Counted from the first letter of the stretch, positions 1 to 8,937 are shown. The stretch is DNA of 61,265 bases from Candidatus Mediterraneibacter stercoripullorum (GCA_019115765.1 DXCZ01000104.1:1-61265); one strand, 5' to 3'. The notes: generated by a model from the sequence alone, not told the origin. Numbers and translations: made by a program.

Positions 1-30
1 ATCCTGAGCCAGGATCAAACTCTCGTTAAA
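1..30 (-). rRNA. 16S rRNA, 5' end only (truncated by window edge)
   Basis: The complement of bases 1-23 reads AGAGTTTGATCCTGGCTCAG, the near-universal 5' region of bacterial 16S rRNA, so the gene is on the minus strand and runs off the left edge. The mature 5' end is placed about 7 nt upstream of that motif by analogy with E. coli numbering, so the exact boundary is approximate. Tandem promoters and an AT-rich leader lie immediately upstream (to the right). Confidence 0.95.
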
Positions 31-201
31 AGTGTTTGTGTCCAGTTCAGAACTAACTACTAGCTAATTCTTCCCTTTTTACTGTTGTTTGGTTCGTATG
101 AACCGTTCTTAGAAATTTTCTCTTCAAAGAAATTTTCAAGGGTTGTTGTCTATTGTTCAGTTATCAAGGTTCCTGTCGTTCTTTTTCGCGACAGCTTTGA
201 T

Positions 202-230
202 ATTTTATCATAAGCATTTCGCTTTGTCAA
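202..230 (-). promoter_or_regulatory. rrn promoter P2 (proximal to 16S)
   Basis: On the minus strand: -35 TTGACA (225-230), 17-nt spacer, -10 TAAAAT (202-207). This is a near-consensus sigma-A promoter. The transcribed leader between it and 16S (31-195) contains leader-like repeats of GAAAATTTC but no gene. Confidence 0.85.
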
Positions 231-286
231 GAACTTTTTTTAATTTATTTTTTTGCTTTTTCGTTTGTTCACGAGTCAGCTTTAAT

Positions 287-315
287 ATAATACCATCTCT
301 GCACTTTATTGTCAA
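287..315 (-). promoter_or_regulatory. rrn promoter P1 (distal)
   Basis: On the minus strand: -35 TTGACA (310-315), exactly 17 nt, -10 TATTAT (287-292). It lies 85 bp upstream of P2, giving the tandem promoter layout usual for rRNA operons. It starts just downstream of the tRNA-Ser terminator, so the rRNA operon and the tRNA are separate transcripts. Confidence 0.85.
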
Positions 316-403
316 CAGTTTTTTTAAATCTTTTTTATCTTTTTATCAGGTACTATATTTTGTGTTTTTCATGACGTCAACCACAAGCGCTATATCCGCA
401 TAG

Positions 404-431
404 AAAAACTACTGGTTACCCAGTAGTTTTT
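404..431 (-). terminator. Intrinsic terminator of tRNA-Ser
   Basis: Twelve-base-pair perfect hairpin (arms 404-415 and 420-431, loop TTAC) with A and T runs at its base. It lies 15 bp downstream of the tRNA-Ser gene on the minus strand. Confidence 0.85.
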
Positions 432-446
432 CTGGATGACATCAAG

Positions 447-534
447 CGGAGAAAGAGGGATTTGAACCCTCGCGCCGGTTTCCCGACCTACACCCTTAGC
501 AGGGGCGCCTCTTCAGCCTCTTGAGTATTTCTCC
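447..534 (-). tRNA. tRNA-Ser (anticodon GCT)
   Basis: An 88-nt class II tRNA on the minus strand. The acceptor arms GGAGAAA (534-528) and TTTCTCC (454-448) pair, with discriminator G at 447. The T arm contains GGTTCAAATCC. The anticodon loop CTGCTAA gives anticodon GCT (500-498), which reads the serine codons AGC and AGU. The long variable arm is typical of tRNA-Ser. CCA is not encoded. A near-consensus promoter lies upstream and a terminator downstream, so it is transcribed on its own. Confidence 0.95.
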
Positions 535-619
535 AAATTCTGAATTTAACCACATAAACACTCTTTAATTTATATGGCATTTATCAAATTATTGAATGCA
601 CACCAATAGTGCGATATTT

Positions 620-648
620 ATTCTAACAAACATATCAAATATTGTCAA
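620..648 (-). promoter_or_regulatory. Promoter of tRNA-Ser
   Basis: Minus strand: -35 TTGACA (643-648), 17-nt spacer, -10 TAGAAT (620-625), about 85 bp upstream of the tRNA 5' end. Confidence 0.8.
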
Positions 649-710
649 CATTATTTTGAATTTTTTTAATTCTTTTTTGCTATTTATTATCGCATGCTTC
701 CAGAAAAGAT

Positions 711-738
711 AAATGCGCAGAGACACTTCTGCGCATTT
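711..738 (-). terminator. Terminator of the fumA-fumB-plsC unit
   Basis: Ten-base-pair perfect hairpin AAATGCGCAG / CTGCGCATTT (711-720, 729-738) beginning 7 bp after the plsC stop codon, followed on the minus strand by a T-rich stretch. Confidence 0.8.
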
Positions 739-745
739 TAAAAAT

Positions 746-1456
746 TCAAAGATTTGCATCTATCGTTTTCTGTATTTGGTTCTGTACCGCTTCTGCAATT
801 TCTGTTGTCTTCATATTTTTATAGTCTTCATATTCAAGCGGTTTCAGAAAATGAACCTGCACTGTTACCGGACGAATTGTATTTGTATCAAACGGTTTAA
901 AAGAATCTATCAGAGCAATAGGTACAATCGGACACCTTGCTTTTGTTGCACACTTAAAGCTTCCTCCTTTAAATGTTCCGACAAGATTTCCTTTTTTTGA
1001 ACGCGTCCCCTCAGCAAATATCAGATAATTTCTTCCATTTTTAACTTCTTTTGTTACGTTTATAATAACCTGCATAGCTTGACGCACATCTTCTCGATCC
1101 AGCATATAAGCTTTCATACATGCAAAAACCTGTTTAAGAAATGGAATATTTGCAATTTCCTTTTTTGCCACTACGGAAAACGGGCGCGGGCAGGCGTCAA
1201 TTATGGCCAGAACATCATACAATCCCTGATGATTCGGAAAAAACACAAAACCATCTTTTTTCGGGAGATTTTCCAAACCATGTACATCGATATGTACACT
1301 TCCTCCCTTGTTGGCATGCAAATCGATCCAACGAAGGAATTCATACATGTCTTCCTCTGTGTATTTATCTACATGAGACGCTCTGTAGCACAGGCGGAAC
1401 CAGGCAAAAGGAACCATAAATATATTCCTCAGAACCATCATAAATATTCTTTTCAT
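746..1456 (-). CDS. plsC: 1-acyl-sn-glycerol-3-phosphate acyltransferase
   Basis: PlsC-family enzyme that acylates lysophosphatidic acid at sn-2 to make phosphatidic acid for membrane phospholipids; it acts at the inner face of the membrane. At 236 aa it is the usual size. The catalytic HX4D motif is H76-Q-G-L-Y-D81 and the glycerol-phosphate binding motif EGTR is at 149-152. A hydrophobic N-terminus (residues 1-24) probably anchors it. A GGAGG site 10 nt upstream supports the start. Its ATG overlaps the fumB stop codon (ATGA), so it is translationally coupled to fumarase genes, an arrangement that does not by itself suggest a shared pathway. Confidence 0.92.
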   Translation of the reverse strand: MKRIFMMVLRNIFMVPFAWFRLCYRASHVDKYTEEDMYEFLRWIDLHANKGGSVHIDVHGLENLPKKDGFVFFPNHQGLYDVLAIIDACPRPFSVVAKKEIANIPFLKQVFACMKAYMLDREDVRQAMQVIINVTKEVKNGRNYLIFAEGTRSKKGNLVGTFKGGSFKCATKARCPIVPIALIDSFKPFDTNTIRPVTVQVHFLKPLEYEDYKNMKTTEIAEAVQNQIQKTIDANL

Positions 1457-2019
1457 TTTTCAGTTTCCTCCACTCTGCAGTGTTCCTTTACCGCAATTTC
1501 ATACAGATTATTTCCATTGGTGTCAATTACTACAATTGCAGGAAAATCTTTTACTTTAAGCTTTCGGATCGCCTCTGTGCCCAGATCTTCATAAGCGACT
1601 ACTTCTGATTCAACAATACATTTCGAAAGAAGTGCGCCAGCTCCTCCTACAGCCGCCAAATATACTGCTTTATTTCTTTTAATTGCATCTATAACAGCCT
1701 GGCTTCTTTTTCCTTTTCCTATCATTGCGCCAAGTCCAAGATCCAGAAGCTCCGGGGTGTATTTATCCATTCTGCTTGCCGTCGTTGGACCGGCAGATCC
1801 GACAGGACGACCCTCTCTTGCAGGTGACGGCCCCATATAGTAAATTATTTGATCTTTCAAATCAATTGGTAAATTTCCATCATTTTGAAGAATTTCATAC
1901 ATTCGCTTATGAGCAGCATCTCTTGCCGTATAAAGAATTCCCGATATATATACGTAATCCCCTGCATTTAACGACTCAACTACAGCTTTATCAATAGGTG
2001 CTGTAATATACTTATCCAT
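1453..2019 (-). CDS. fumB: Fumarate hydratase class I, beta subunit
   Basis: C-terminal half of the two-subunit iron-sulfur fumarase, which converts fumarate to L-malate with the alpha subunit. I place the start at ATG 2019 (188 aa, MDKYITAPIDK...). It has an AAGGAAGG site just upstream and matches the normal subunit length. The open frame extends upstream to 2088, but that ATG has no ribosome binding site. The conserved glycine-rich PSPARxGRPVGSAGPTTA region (about residues 45-65) is present. It could also be an L(+)-tartrate dehydratase beta subunit, since the families are close, but no tartrate genes are nearby. Confidence 0.88.
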   Translation of the reverse strand: MDKYITAPIDKAVVESLNAGDYVYISGILYTARDAAHKRMYEILQNDGNLPIDLKDQIIYYMGPSPAREGRPVGSAGPTTASRMDKYTPELLDLGLGAMIGKGKRSQAVIDAIKRNKAVYLAAVGGAGALLSKCIVESEVVAYEDLGTEAIRKLKVKDFPAIVVIDTNGNNLYEIAVKEHCRVEETEK

Positions 2020-2091
2020 AATCTGTTCCTTCCTTTCAGAATATTCTGAAATCAATCCAAAATAGTACCTGTCCCCTTTTTCTGTCATTTT

Positions 2092-2937
2092 CTAAATTGT
2101 TCGAACAATATGCCGATTTACATGACAACATATATTTACAGCAACAGGAAGTCCCGCAATATGAGTTGGGTATGTTTTTATATTGACTGCCAGTGCAGTT
2201 GTTGTTCCTCCCAGACCTCCGGGGCCAATGCCCAGCATATTAATCTTCTGAAGCAGTTCTTCTTCCATTTCTTTTATATAAGGTATATCCGAGTGGCTGC
2301 CAACAGGGCGCAGAAGTGCCTCTTTTGCCATCAGAGCGCATTTTTCAAAGGTTCCTCCTATTCCTACCCCTATGACCATCGGCGGGCAGGCATTGGGACC
2401 GGCGTCCCGTACAGCTGTGAGAACAGCATTCTTTACGCCTTCTTCCCCTTCTGCAGGCTTCAACATAAAAACACGGCTCATATTCTCGCTTCCAAATCCT
2501 TTGGGAGCTACAGTGATCCGTATCTTATCTCCATCTACGATCCTGGTATGAAGGACTGCAGGTGTATTATCTTTTGTATTCTTCCTGATCAGGGGATCGC
2601 CTACAACAGACTTTCGCAGATAACCTTCTTTGTATCCGCGACGCACACCTTCATTTACTGCTTCTTCCAGACTTCCTCCGGCCAGATGGACATCCTGTCC
2701 AATCTCCAGAAAGACTACTGCCATTCCTGTATCCTGACAGATTGGAATACTTTCCGCTTCTGCAATGTGTAAATTTTCTTTCAGCTGTTCCAGAATCTGT
2801 CTGCCAAGACCGGATTCTTCTTTACCCGCAGCTTCATTCAGGGCACAAACCATATCGCCGGACAGGGAATAATTAACATCAATGCACATTTGTTTTATAT
2901 TTTCTGTAATGTCTTTTACCTGAACTTCACGAATCAT
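2092..2937 (-). CDS. fumA: Fumarate hydratase class I, alpha subunit
   Basis: Alpha subunit (281 aa) of the oxygen-sensitive [4Fe-4S] fumarase. Three cysteines in family positions, C67 (CQDTG), C184 (NACPP) and C200 (FEKC), are the expected cluster ligands. The gene is followed after 72 bp by the beta subunit. Such two-subunit fumarases are common in anaerobes and work in the reductive branch from malate to fumarate and succinate. The start has a GGAGGAA site 4-10 nt upstream. The tartrate dehydratase alternative cannot be excluded from sequence alone. Confidence 0.9.
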   Translation of the reverse strand: MIREVQVKDITENIKQMCIDVNYSLSGDMVCALNEAAGKEESGLGRQILEQLKENLHIAEAESIPICQDTGMAVVFLEIGQDVHLAGGSLEEAVNEGVRRGYKEGYLRKSVVGDPLIRKNTKDNTPAVLHTRIVDGDKIRITVAPKGFGSENMSRVFMLKPAEGEEGVKNAVLTAVRDAGPNACPPMVIGVGIGGTFEKCALMAKEALLRPVGSHSDIPYIKEMEEELLQKINMLGIGPGGLGGTTTALAVNIKTYPTHIAGLPVAVNICCHVNRHIVRTI

Positions 2938-2952
2938 ATTTCCTCCTGCAAA

Positions 2953-2978
2953 CAGGTACGCGGCAAACCGCGTACCTG
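2953..2978 (-). terminator. Hairpin between dCMP deaminase and fumA
   Basis: Eleven-base-pair perfect hairpin (arms 2953-2963 and 2968-2978, 4-nt loop) downstream of the dCMP deaminase gene on the minus strand. The T tract is short (TTTG), so termination may be partial. Confidence 0.65.
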
Positions 2979-3020
2979 CTGTCTCTCATTACTGTTTCTT
3001 CTTTTTCTTCGGATTTTCCA

Positions 3021-3509
3021 TTATACTTCTATTCTGATTTCCCGCCCGCTTCTCTCGTAGTGACGGTATTTGACACCCGCAGCATCCATCATCTTTTTCG
3101 AAGCTATTACTTCCGGGGTATCCGCGTATTTGTCGCAATCATAAATAACCTCACGGATTCCGGACTGAATTATTGCCTTAGCACACTCATTGCATGGAAA
3201 TAATGAAACATAAAGCTTCGCTCCTGCCAGGCTGCCTCCATTATAATTGAGAATAGCATTCAGCTCGCTGTGTGTTGAATACACATATTTTGTCTCCAGC
3301 GGATTCTCTCCCTCCCGCGCCCAGGGGAATTCATCATCTGAGCATCCGATCGGGAACCCGTTATACCCCATTGACAGAATCTTATTATCCTGGCTTACGA
3401 TACAACACCCAACTTGTGTATTGGGATCCTTTGACCTCATGCCGGAAAGCATGGCAACTCCCATGAAATATTCATCCCAGCTCAGGTAATCCATCCTTTT
3501 ATCAGACAT
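3021..3509 (-). CDS. comEB: dCMP deaminase
   Basis: Zinc-dependent deoxycytidylate deaminase (162 aa) that converts dCMP to dUMP, feeding dTMP synthesis. The zinc and catalytic residues are in place: H80-S-E82 with the proton-shuttling glutamate, and C106-N-E-C109. A GGAGGAGG site precedes the start. It lies 30 bp after upp, so sua5-upp-deaminase reads as a nucleotide-related operon resembling the ywlC-upp neighbourhood of Bacillus. ComEB is the B. subtilis name for this family; no competence role is implied. Confidence 0.92.
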   Translation of the reverse strand: MSDKRMDYLSWDEYFMGVAMLSGMRSKDPNTQVGCCIVSQDNKILSMGYNGFPIGCSDDEFPWAREGENPLETKYVYSTHSELNAILNYNGGSLAGAKLYVSLFPCNECAKAIIQSGIREVIYDCDKYADTPEVIASKKMMDAAGVKYRHYERSGREIRIEV

Positions 3510-3539
3510 ATCTGTTACCTCCTCCGTGAAGTCCGGTTA

Positions 3540-4169
3540 TTATTTTGTACCGAAGATACGATCACCTGCATCTCCCAGGCCCGGAACAATATATCCATGC
3601 TCATTCAGTTTCTCGTCAAGCGCGCCAATATAAACATCTACGTCAGGATGTTCTCTGGACATGCGCTCAACTCCCTCCGGAGCAGCGATAATGCAGAGGA
3701 AACGTATATTCTTAACTCCTTTTTCCTTCAGCATTCGTATTGCAGCTGTACTTGATCCGCCGGTTGCAAGCATTGGATCGACGACAAAAACCTCCCTTTC
3801 TTCGCAGTCAGCCGGAAGCTTGCAGTAATATTCTACCGGCTCCAGCGTCTCAGGATCCCGGTAAAGTCCGATATGTCCTACCTTCGCGGCAGGAATAAGA
3901 GACAGCATACCGTCTACCATTCCTATTCCGGCCCGCAGGATCGGAACAATTGCCAGCTTCTTTCCTGTCAGCATCTTTCCCGTCATTTCTGCGATCGGAG
4001 TTTTTATCTTTACTTCTTTCATCTTTAAATCACGTGTTGCCTCATAGCACATCAGCTGGGCGATCTCACCGATCATCTCACGAAACTCTTTCGTTCCCAC
4101 ATCCTCACGTCTGATATAATTAATTTTATGTGTGATCAACGGATGATCCATTACATATATTTCTCCCAT
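3540..4169 (-). CDS. upp: Uracil phosphoribosyltransferase
   Basis: Salvages uracil with PRPP to give UMP (209 aa, normal length). The PRPP-binding loop [11 protein letters not shown] is near residues 128-140 and the N-terminal [12 protein letters not shown] motif is typical. The start has AAGGAGAGG upstream. Its first 19 bases overlap the end of the preceding Sua5 fusion gene, so the two are translationally coupled. Confidence 0.95.
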   Translation of the reverse strand: MGEIYVMDHPLITHKINYIRREDVGTKEFREMIGEIAQLMCYEATRDLKMKEVKIKTPIAEMTGKMLTGKKLAIVPILRAGIGMVDGMLSLIPAAKVGHIGLYRDPETLEPVEYYCKLPADCEEREVFVVDPMLATGGSSTAAIRMLKEKGVKNIRFLCIIAAPEGVERMSREHPDVDVYIGALDEKLNEHGYIVPGLGDAGDRIFGTK

Positions 4170-5698
4170 TGCGGTTCCTCTCCTTTCGCCAGCAAATTCA
4201 GCTTATCTGTCAGTCTTTCAATCAGCTTCTTCAGCACTTCGCAGCACTCACCATACGCCGCGAGGGGCCCTCCGTACGGATCCGGGATCTCAGTATCGTC
4301 CTGGACAAATTCGTTTAAAGTAAATACATTTTTGACCTGCGCATAATCTGTAAGGATCTTGCGCTTCTGATTTTCATCAATGGTCAGGACGAGAGTATCG
4401 TCCATAATGTTTTCCCCGTCAAACATCTGAGAAATATGTTTTTCCAGTGTCATCTGAAAGCTCTTCATGATTGCTTCCGCCTTCTGGTTTGCAGGTTCCG
4501 GGAACAGCACTACCATTCCCTGAGAATCGATCACATATTCCTGTTTCAGATCCTGGTTCCTCAGCAGCTCTGCAGCCATGGGACCTCTGGCGGAATCTGT
4601 ACCGCTCACAAAAATAATCCTCCGGTACTTCTGTTTCGCCGCGATCTCTGACGCAGGAATCCTCATATGACCTGCTGCCTTTTCCAGCCGGTTCATAATT
4701 GCCTTTCCGATCCCCTGCACAGCAAATGATTCACTGTAGATCACTTCAACATCTTCTTCGTCAAATTCCCTGAGGACACGGTAAAGATTTCTGGCAATAG
4801 TCTTTTCATTCTCTCGGCTGCCGATATTCTTTACAATACCATATTTATAAAATGGAAGTGTCTCGGTTGTGGCGATCAGGCCAATCCTCTTCTCTCTCCG
4901 ATGGGCCTCGTATGCCAGCTGTCGTATGGCGAATATCTCCTCTCTCAGATCTCCTTCAACAATCATCAGCTGTGCCTTCGGCGCATAATGCCGATACTTC
5001 ATACCCGGCGCTTTCGGGTGCTGACTGCTGTCAGGTTTTAAAATCGTCTCATCCACATCAACCGGACCGATAACCTCAGCGAACATATCAGCTGTAACCG
5101 CTCCTGGGCGCAGAATCATAGGCGGCGTTACCGTCATGTCCAGAATCGTGGACTCCAGACCGATGTCCACCGCCCCACTGTCCAGGATCATATCAATCTT
5201 TCCGTCAAGATCATTCTCAACATGTTCGGCAGTGGTTGGGCTTGGTCTTCCGGATGTATTTGCACTTGGTGCGGATACAAAGCCGCCTGCTGCCCGGATC
5301 AGCTCCGCTGCCACGGGATCACTGGGCATCCTGACTGCGACTGTATCCAGACCGCCGGTCGTACCAAGGGGAACAAGATCACTTTTTTCAAAAATCATAG
5401 TCAGAGGCCCCGGCCAGAAATGTGCTGCAAGAGCATCAGTCTCAGGCGGAATATTCACAGCGATCTTTTTCAGATCTTCATAATCTGCAATGTGCACGAT
5501 CAACGGATTATCAGAGGGCCTTCCTTTTGCCGCATAAGTCTTTCTTGCGGCATACTCATCCAGAGCATTCGCGCCTAATCCGTAGACAGTCTCAGTAGGA
5601 AAAGCTACCAGACCGCCCTGTTTCAATATTTCTCCTGCTTCTTCTATTATACTTTTGTCTATCTGATTTTTATCAATCTTTTTTACTATTGTTTCCAT
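4151..5698 (-). CDS. Threonylcarbamoyl-AMP synthase (Sua5) fused to a low-molecular-weight phosphatase-like domain
   Basis: 515 aa in two parts. Residues 1-345 are a full-length Sua5/YwlC protein: the YrdC domain (PTETVYGLG at 34-42, KGRPSDNPL at 58-66, [14 protein letters not shown] at 142-155) and the C-terminal Sua5 domain. It makes threonylcarbamoyl-AMP from Thr, bicarbonate and ATP for tRNA t6A. Residues 358-500 match the LMW-PTP fold of YwlE (a protein-arginine phosphatase in Bacillus, encoded near ywlC). The CX5R loop here reads [12 protein letters not shown], with Ser365 where the nucleophilic Cys should be. Arg371 and the acid motif DPYGG (Asp473) are kept. The phosphatase half is therefore probably not a normal cysteine phosphatase. 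No clear Shine-Dalgarno precedes the ATG. Confidence 0.88.
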   Translation of the reverse strand: METIVKKIDKNQIDKSIIEEAGEILKQGGLVAFPTETVYGLGANALDEYAARKTYAAKGRPSDNPLIVHIADYEDLKKIAVNIPPETDALAAHFWPGPLTMIFEKSDLVPLGTTGGLDTVAVRMPSDPVAAELIRAAGGFVSAPSANTSGRPSPTTAEHVENDLDGKIDMILDSGAVDIGLESTILDMTVTPPMILRPGAVTADMFAEVIGPVDVDETILKPDSSQHPKAPGMKYRHYAPKAQLMIVEGDLREEIFAIRQLAYEAHRREKRIGLIATTETLPFYKYGIVKNIGSRENEKTIARNLYRVLREFDEEDVEVIYSESFAVQGIGKAIMNRLEKAAGHMRIPASEIAAKQKYRRIIFVSGTDSARGPMAAELLRNQDLKQEYVIDSQGMVVLFPEPANQKAEAIMKSFQMTLEKHISQMFDGENIMDDTLVLTIDENQKRKILTDYAQVKNVFTLNEFVQDDTEIPDPYGGPLAAYGECCEVLKKLIERLTDKLNLLAKGEEPQWEKYM

Positions 5699-5705
5699 AG
5701 GCTTT

Positions 5706-5711
5706 ATTATA
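5706..5711 (-). promoter_or_regulatory. Possible -10 element placing the sua5 transcript start at its ATG
   Basis: A consensus TATAAT on the minus strand ends 7 nt before the ATG at 5698. A start point at the usual distance would fall at or next to the ATG, giving a leaderless mRNA. The -35 region is only a T run, so the promoter is a weak call. Confidence 0.35.
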
Positions 5712-5739
5712 TCATTATTTCTATCAAAAAAAAACTCTT

Positions 5740-6450
5740 TTATCTGCTTTGAATATAATCGTCAATCCCTGCGGATATCGCTTCAGCCAGTTCCTGCTGA
5801 TAACTGTCATCCGTCAGTTTCTCCGCTTCGGCGTAATTACTGAGGAAACCACATTCCACGATCACAACGGGGACTTCTGTCTGTTTCAGGATATAATATG
5901 TATTATTTCCTTTTGCTTCTTTTGTATTTTCCGAATCCAGCGCTTTCAGAGCCTCCTGTAAGATCTGTGCCGCAAGCTTTCCTTCCGCCGAATCAGTATA
6001 ATAGAATACCTGGGCGCCGCTGACACTTTCTTCATGATAGCTGTTTTGATGGATACTAACTGTAAGAACTGCATTCTGTTCATTCATTATGGCTGCCCGC
6101 TTTTTCAGATCTTCCACCTGAGATTCGGCAAGCCTCTGATCATCGTTTCTTGTCATTACAACTGTCATACCGGCATCTTCAAGTATTTCTTTTATTTTTA
6201 AGGATATTTCCAAATTGATCTTCTTTTCTTCCGCACCATTGACTCCTATTTTTCCTCCATCAATTCCCCCATGTCCCGGATCCAGTACGATCAGGTTGTC
6301 ATTCCGTTCTTTTTCTGCTGTTGTCAGTCTTCCCGAGGTATCTGCTCCTTCAACCAGATGATTTCTCAAAAATTCTCCTGCACGGAAGCAGCACACCGCC
6401 AGGAACCCCAGAATAACTGCTGCTGCCAGAAACTTTACTTTCTTCTTCAA
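5740..6450 (-). CDS. cwlD: N-acetylmuramoyl-L-alanine amidase, CwlD-like (Amidase_3)
   Basis: Membrane-anchored zinc amidase (236 aa) that cleaves the MurNAc-L-Ala bond. The Amidase_3 motifs are visible: LDPGHGG (first zinc His), the NLEIS glutamate region, SIHQNS (second His) and the VECGF glutamate near the C-terminus. One N-terminal membrane segment precedes the domain. I chose the TTG at 6448-6450 because AAAGGAGG lies 10 nt upstream; an in-frame ATG at 6480 has no such site. CwlD acts in making muramic-delta-lactam of the spore cortex. The name is inferred from length, anchor and sporulating context; a general wall amidase is possible. Confidence 0.8.
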   Translation of the reverse strand: MKKKVKFLAAAVILGFLAVCCFRAGEFLRNHLVEGADTSGRLTTAEKERNDNLIVLDPGHGGIDGGKIGVNGAEEKKINLEISLKIKEILEDAGMTVVMTRNDDQRLAESQVEDLKKRAAIMNEQNAVLTVSIHQNSYHEESVSGAQVFYYTDSAEGKLAAQILQEALKALDSENTKEAKGNNTYYILKQTEVPVVIVECGFLSNYAEAEKLTDDSYQQELAEAISAGIDDYIQSR

Positions 6451-6494
6451 ATTAAAACATCCTCCTTTCACATATATCATATATATGCAAAAAG

Positions 6495-6544
6495 AGGATG
6501 TCCCTTTCTGGTTCCACGGCTTTTGGGTACCGCTGCCCTATCCT
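6495..6544 (-). terminator. Probable terminator after the GH18 gene
   Basis: Imperfect hairpin with outer arms AGGAT/ATCCT and an inner paired region, followed on the minus strand by CTCTTTTT. It lies between the GH18 stop codon and the amidase ribosome binding site. Confidence 0.45.
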
Positions 6545-6555
6545 TTTCTTATTTC

Positions 6556-8493
6556 CTAATTCATATATGAACCGATCAGATTCCAGACAGCCTGATTTTC
6601 CATGCCAAGGCTCCATTCCGCAACCCCTGCCAATTCATTTTCATCGATGACCTTCAGCTTTTCTTCCAGCGAATCTGTATCTTCCAGCCATATCTTATAG
6701 GTTCCGCCGTCCGCTTCCCATTCCGCATAATTCTGCTTCGTCTCTTCATCCCAGGAGGTCTGAGCTCCGGCATCTGTGACTGCCTGTGCCGCTTCGTCCA
6801 TCCCCATAGCCTGACTTGATATTTTATTCGGATAGGACGCTGCCTCTGTTCCCGCTTCCTGTGCAAGCTCTTCCTCTGTCTTTGGTGTTTCAAGCCATAG
6901 CCGGGTAAAGAAAGGAATGCCCGCGATCAGTCTGTCCTGCGGAACAGATTCCAGTGCGTCTGCAATACCGTTCTGTAGATAACTGATTGATGCAACCGAT
7001 CCTGCTTCATAAGAGGCATCTGTATGCTCATCATATGCCATTATAATAACATAATCTGCCACGATTCCCTGCTCTTCAATATCATAGTGCTGGTTATAGG
7101 GCTGAGGCACATAATTGTCAACAGAAAATACCAGACCATTCGCTCTGCACTCCACCGACAGCTCCCTTACAAACTGAATATAATGCGGTCCGCATTCGGA
7201 TGAAATCAGTTCAAAATCAAGGTTGATTCCGTCCACATCAGCTGCCAGCGCGGCCTGGATCACCTGTGAGATCAGCCTTTCCCGTTTCGATGTATAACTC
7301 AGCACCTGATATGTTTCATCGTATGAGTTAGTCCCTCCGTGGAAATCTCTGAGTACCGCCCAAACTTCCAACCCTGACTGATGCGCGTAGCTGACATAAT
7401 CCGTGCTGGCAATTGATTCAAGATTTCCGTCTGTATCAGCAATGCTGAACCATGTCGGAGCGATTGTGTTCAAGCCTTCCGTCCCGGCAAGAGACTGCTG
7501 AATATAAGTGTTTGCCGTCATGTTTGAAACATTATGCCAGACCATATTGATGGTATAGTCTTTCGAAATATTCGTATATACAGGTTCTTCAAAATCTCTG
7601 GACATTGTCTCTGTCATTGTGTCTCTCAGATCACTTTTTCTGACGTACCCGACAAACCCATCCTCTGTTCCGACCAGCGTCCAGTTGTCTTCTTCTTCCA
7701 ATACAGTAACTTTGTCAGACCTTTTCACTTCTGTAAGAATCGGACTCTTCACTCCGCCGCGGTACCGTACCTGGGTATCATGTCTTACCATGGCAGTCTG
7801 AACATCTCCCCACCGTGAAGTAACTGCAACCCTCGCCGGATCATCATATACGGAATACTCCATATTGGTATATTTCTGGATAAACGGAAGCGCAATATAC
7901 GCCGCTGAGCCTTCCGTCCTCAGAATAATATAGTCTTCGCTCTTCTGCTCTGTAATATCAGTGTATTCACTGCTGTCGGCCTGCACCAGAACACTTCCTT
8001 CAGGCAGGGTATACAACAGGATATTTTCATTGGAATCCCAGTAAAAACGACTGTTGATCTGTGTACGGACAACCGAATATTCAATATAATACTGTCCGTC
8101 AAAGATTTTCCCCGGAGCCGGGGTATTCTCATCTGCTTCTTCTGAATCCGAATCAGATGTAATAACAGCATTATTGATCACTACAGCAAGATCATTTTCC
8201 TCCTGAAGTCCATAATATTGTTCTAAATCTGCCTTCTCGTCTGACGGACCGTATCTCTGCCAGATCAGAAAAGCACCTGCTGCAGCCAGAATCAATATAA
8301 CAAGAATAAGGATACGGATAATCATATTCCGACGCCTTCTTTTCGCTCTGCCGCTCTTCTTTCTTCTTCCGGATTCTTCCGGTGCGTTCCCCCGGATTTT
8401 CTTCTTCCTGGATGTCCTGCCGGAATGCTGTCTTCGCGTATGTCCTCTGTCTTCACGCTTGGAACCCGCATCCCTCATTTCTCTTTGGTCCAT
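6556..8493 (-). CDS. Membrane-anchored SH3 / glycoside hydrolase family 18 protein
   Basis: 645 aa. Residues 1-56 are a strongly basic cytoplasmic segment, 57-78 a membrane anchor, about 236-290 an SH3-like domain, and about 310-640 a GH18 catalytic domain. The family signature DGINLDFE (421-428) supplies the catalytic Glu428. Such YaaH/YdhD-like enzymes hydrolyse beta-1,4 links in peptidoglycan or chitin-like glycans and are often sporulation- or germination-associated in Firmicutes. AGGAGG lies 6 nt before the ATG. The adjoining CwlD-like amidase fits a wall-remodelling role, but the exact substrate is not visible. Confidence 0.85.
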   Translation of the reverse strand: MDQREMRDAGSKREDRGHTRRQHSGRTSRKKKIRGNAPEESGRRKKSGRAKRRRRNMIIRILILVILILAAAGAFLIWQRYGPSDEKADLEQYYGLQEENDLAVVINNAVITSDSDSEEADENTPAPGKIFDGQYYIEYSVVRTQINSRFYWDSNENILLYTLPEGSVLVQADSSEYTDITEQKSEDYIILRTEGSAAYIALPFIQKYTNMEYSVYDDPARVAVTSRWGDVQTAMVRHDTQVRYRGGVKSPILTEVKRSDKVTVLEEEDNWTLVGTEDGFVGYVRKSDLRDTMTETMSRDFEEPVYTNISKDYTINMVWHNVSNMTANTYIQQSLAGTEGLNTIAPTWFSIADTDGNLESIASTDYVSYAHQSGLEVWAVLRDFHGGTNSYDETYQVLSYTSKRERLISQVIQAALAADVDGINLDFELISSECGPHYIQFVRELSVECRANGLVFSVDNYVPQPYNQHYDIEEQGIVADYVIIMAYDEHTDASYEAGSVASISYLQNGIADALESVPQDRLIAGIPFFTRLWLETPKTEEELAQEAGTEAASYPNKISSQAMGMDEAAQAVTDAGAQTSWDEETKQNYAEWEADGGTYKIWLEDTDSLEEKLKVIDENELAGVAEWSLGMENQAVWNLIGSYMN

Positions 8494-8616
8494 GCCACAC
8501 CTCCTAACAGGACTTATTATATCATGATTTCCGGATAAATCATTAATAATCTGCCTGTTTAAGAAGATTTTAAATATTAATTAAGAAAGCACTGATATCA
8601 CATATCGTTCCGGCAC

Positions 8617-8937
8617 TCAAGGGGTAATCTCTGCCTGTGAATAATCATTGATACATTCATTTATATTGGTAAACGCCAGCGATTCTATATTACCTTCCGG
8701 ATTCAGAACATAATCACGCATATATGTTCCTTCTTCTTTCATCATATATGCGGTTACAATCTGAAACGGGCTTGCAAGACAACCGTCAATCAGTATATCA
8801 ATGCCGCTCTCTTCATATTTTTCAAGTTCCGCATAAAGCTCTCTGTACTTTGCTTCTTCCGCTTTCATTCCAGTGTACTCCTTTTCCAGTACAGACATTG
8901 ATAAATAACAGATGATACCTGCCTGTATAACCATCAT
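8617..8937 (-). CDS. Hypothetical protein with one membrane segment (possibly a decayed gene)
   Basis: 106 aa, unrecognised. Residues 1-17 are hydrophobic, residues 18-45 are charged and probably helical. The ATG has no Shine-Dalgarno. The same frame stays open upstream for about 38 more codons without any ATG, GTG or TTG start, ending at a TAG near 9050. Another frame there begins ATG AAT TAT and stops after 12 codons. This looks like a gene that has lost its 5' end or suffered a frameshift. It may not be expressed. Confidence 0.35.
   Translation of the reverse strand: MMVIQAGIICYLSMSVLEKEYTGMKAEEAKYRELYAELEKYEESGIDILIDGCLASPFQIVTAYMMKEEGTYMRDYVLNPEGNIESLAFTNINECINDYSQAEITP

Noticed and set aside
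143-403. 86-aa hydrophobic frame in the rRNA leader
   Set aside because: It overlaps both rrn promoters and is Phe-rich only because of T runs; no Shine-Dalgarno.
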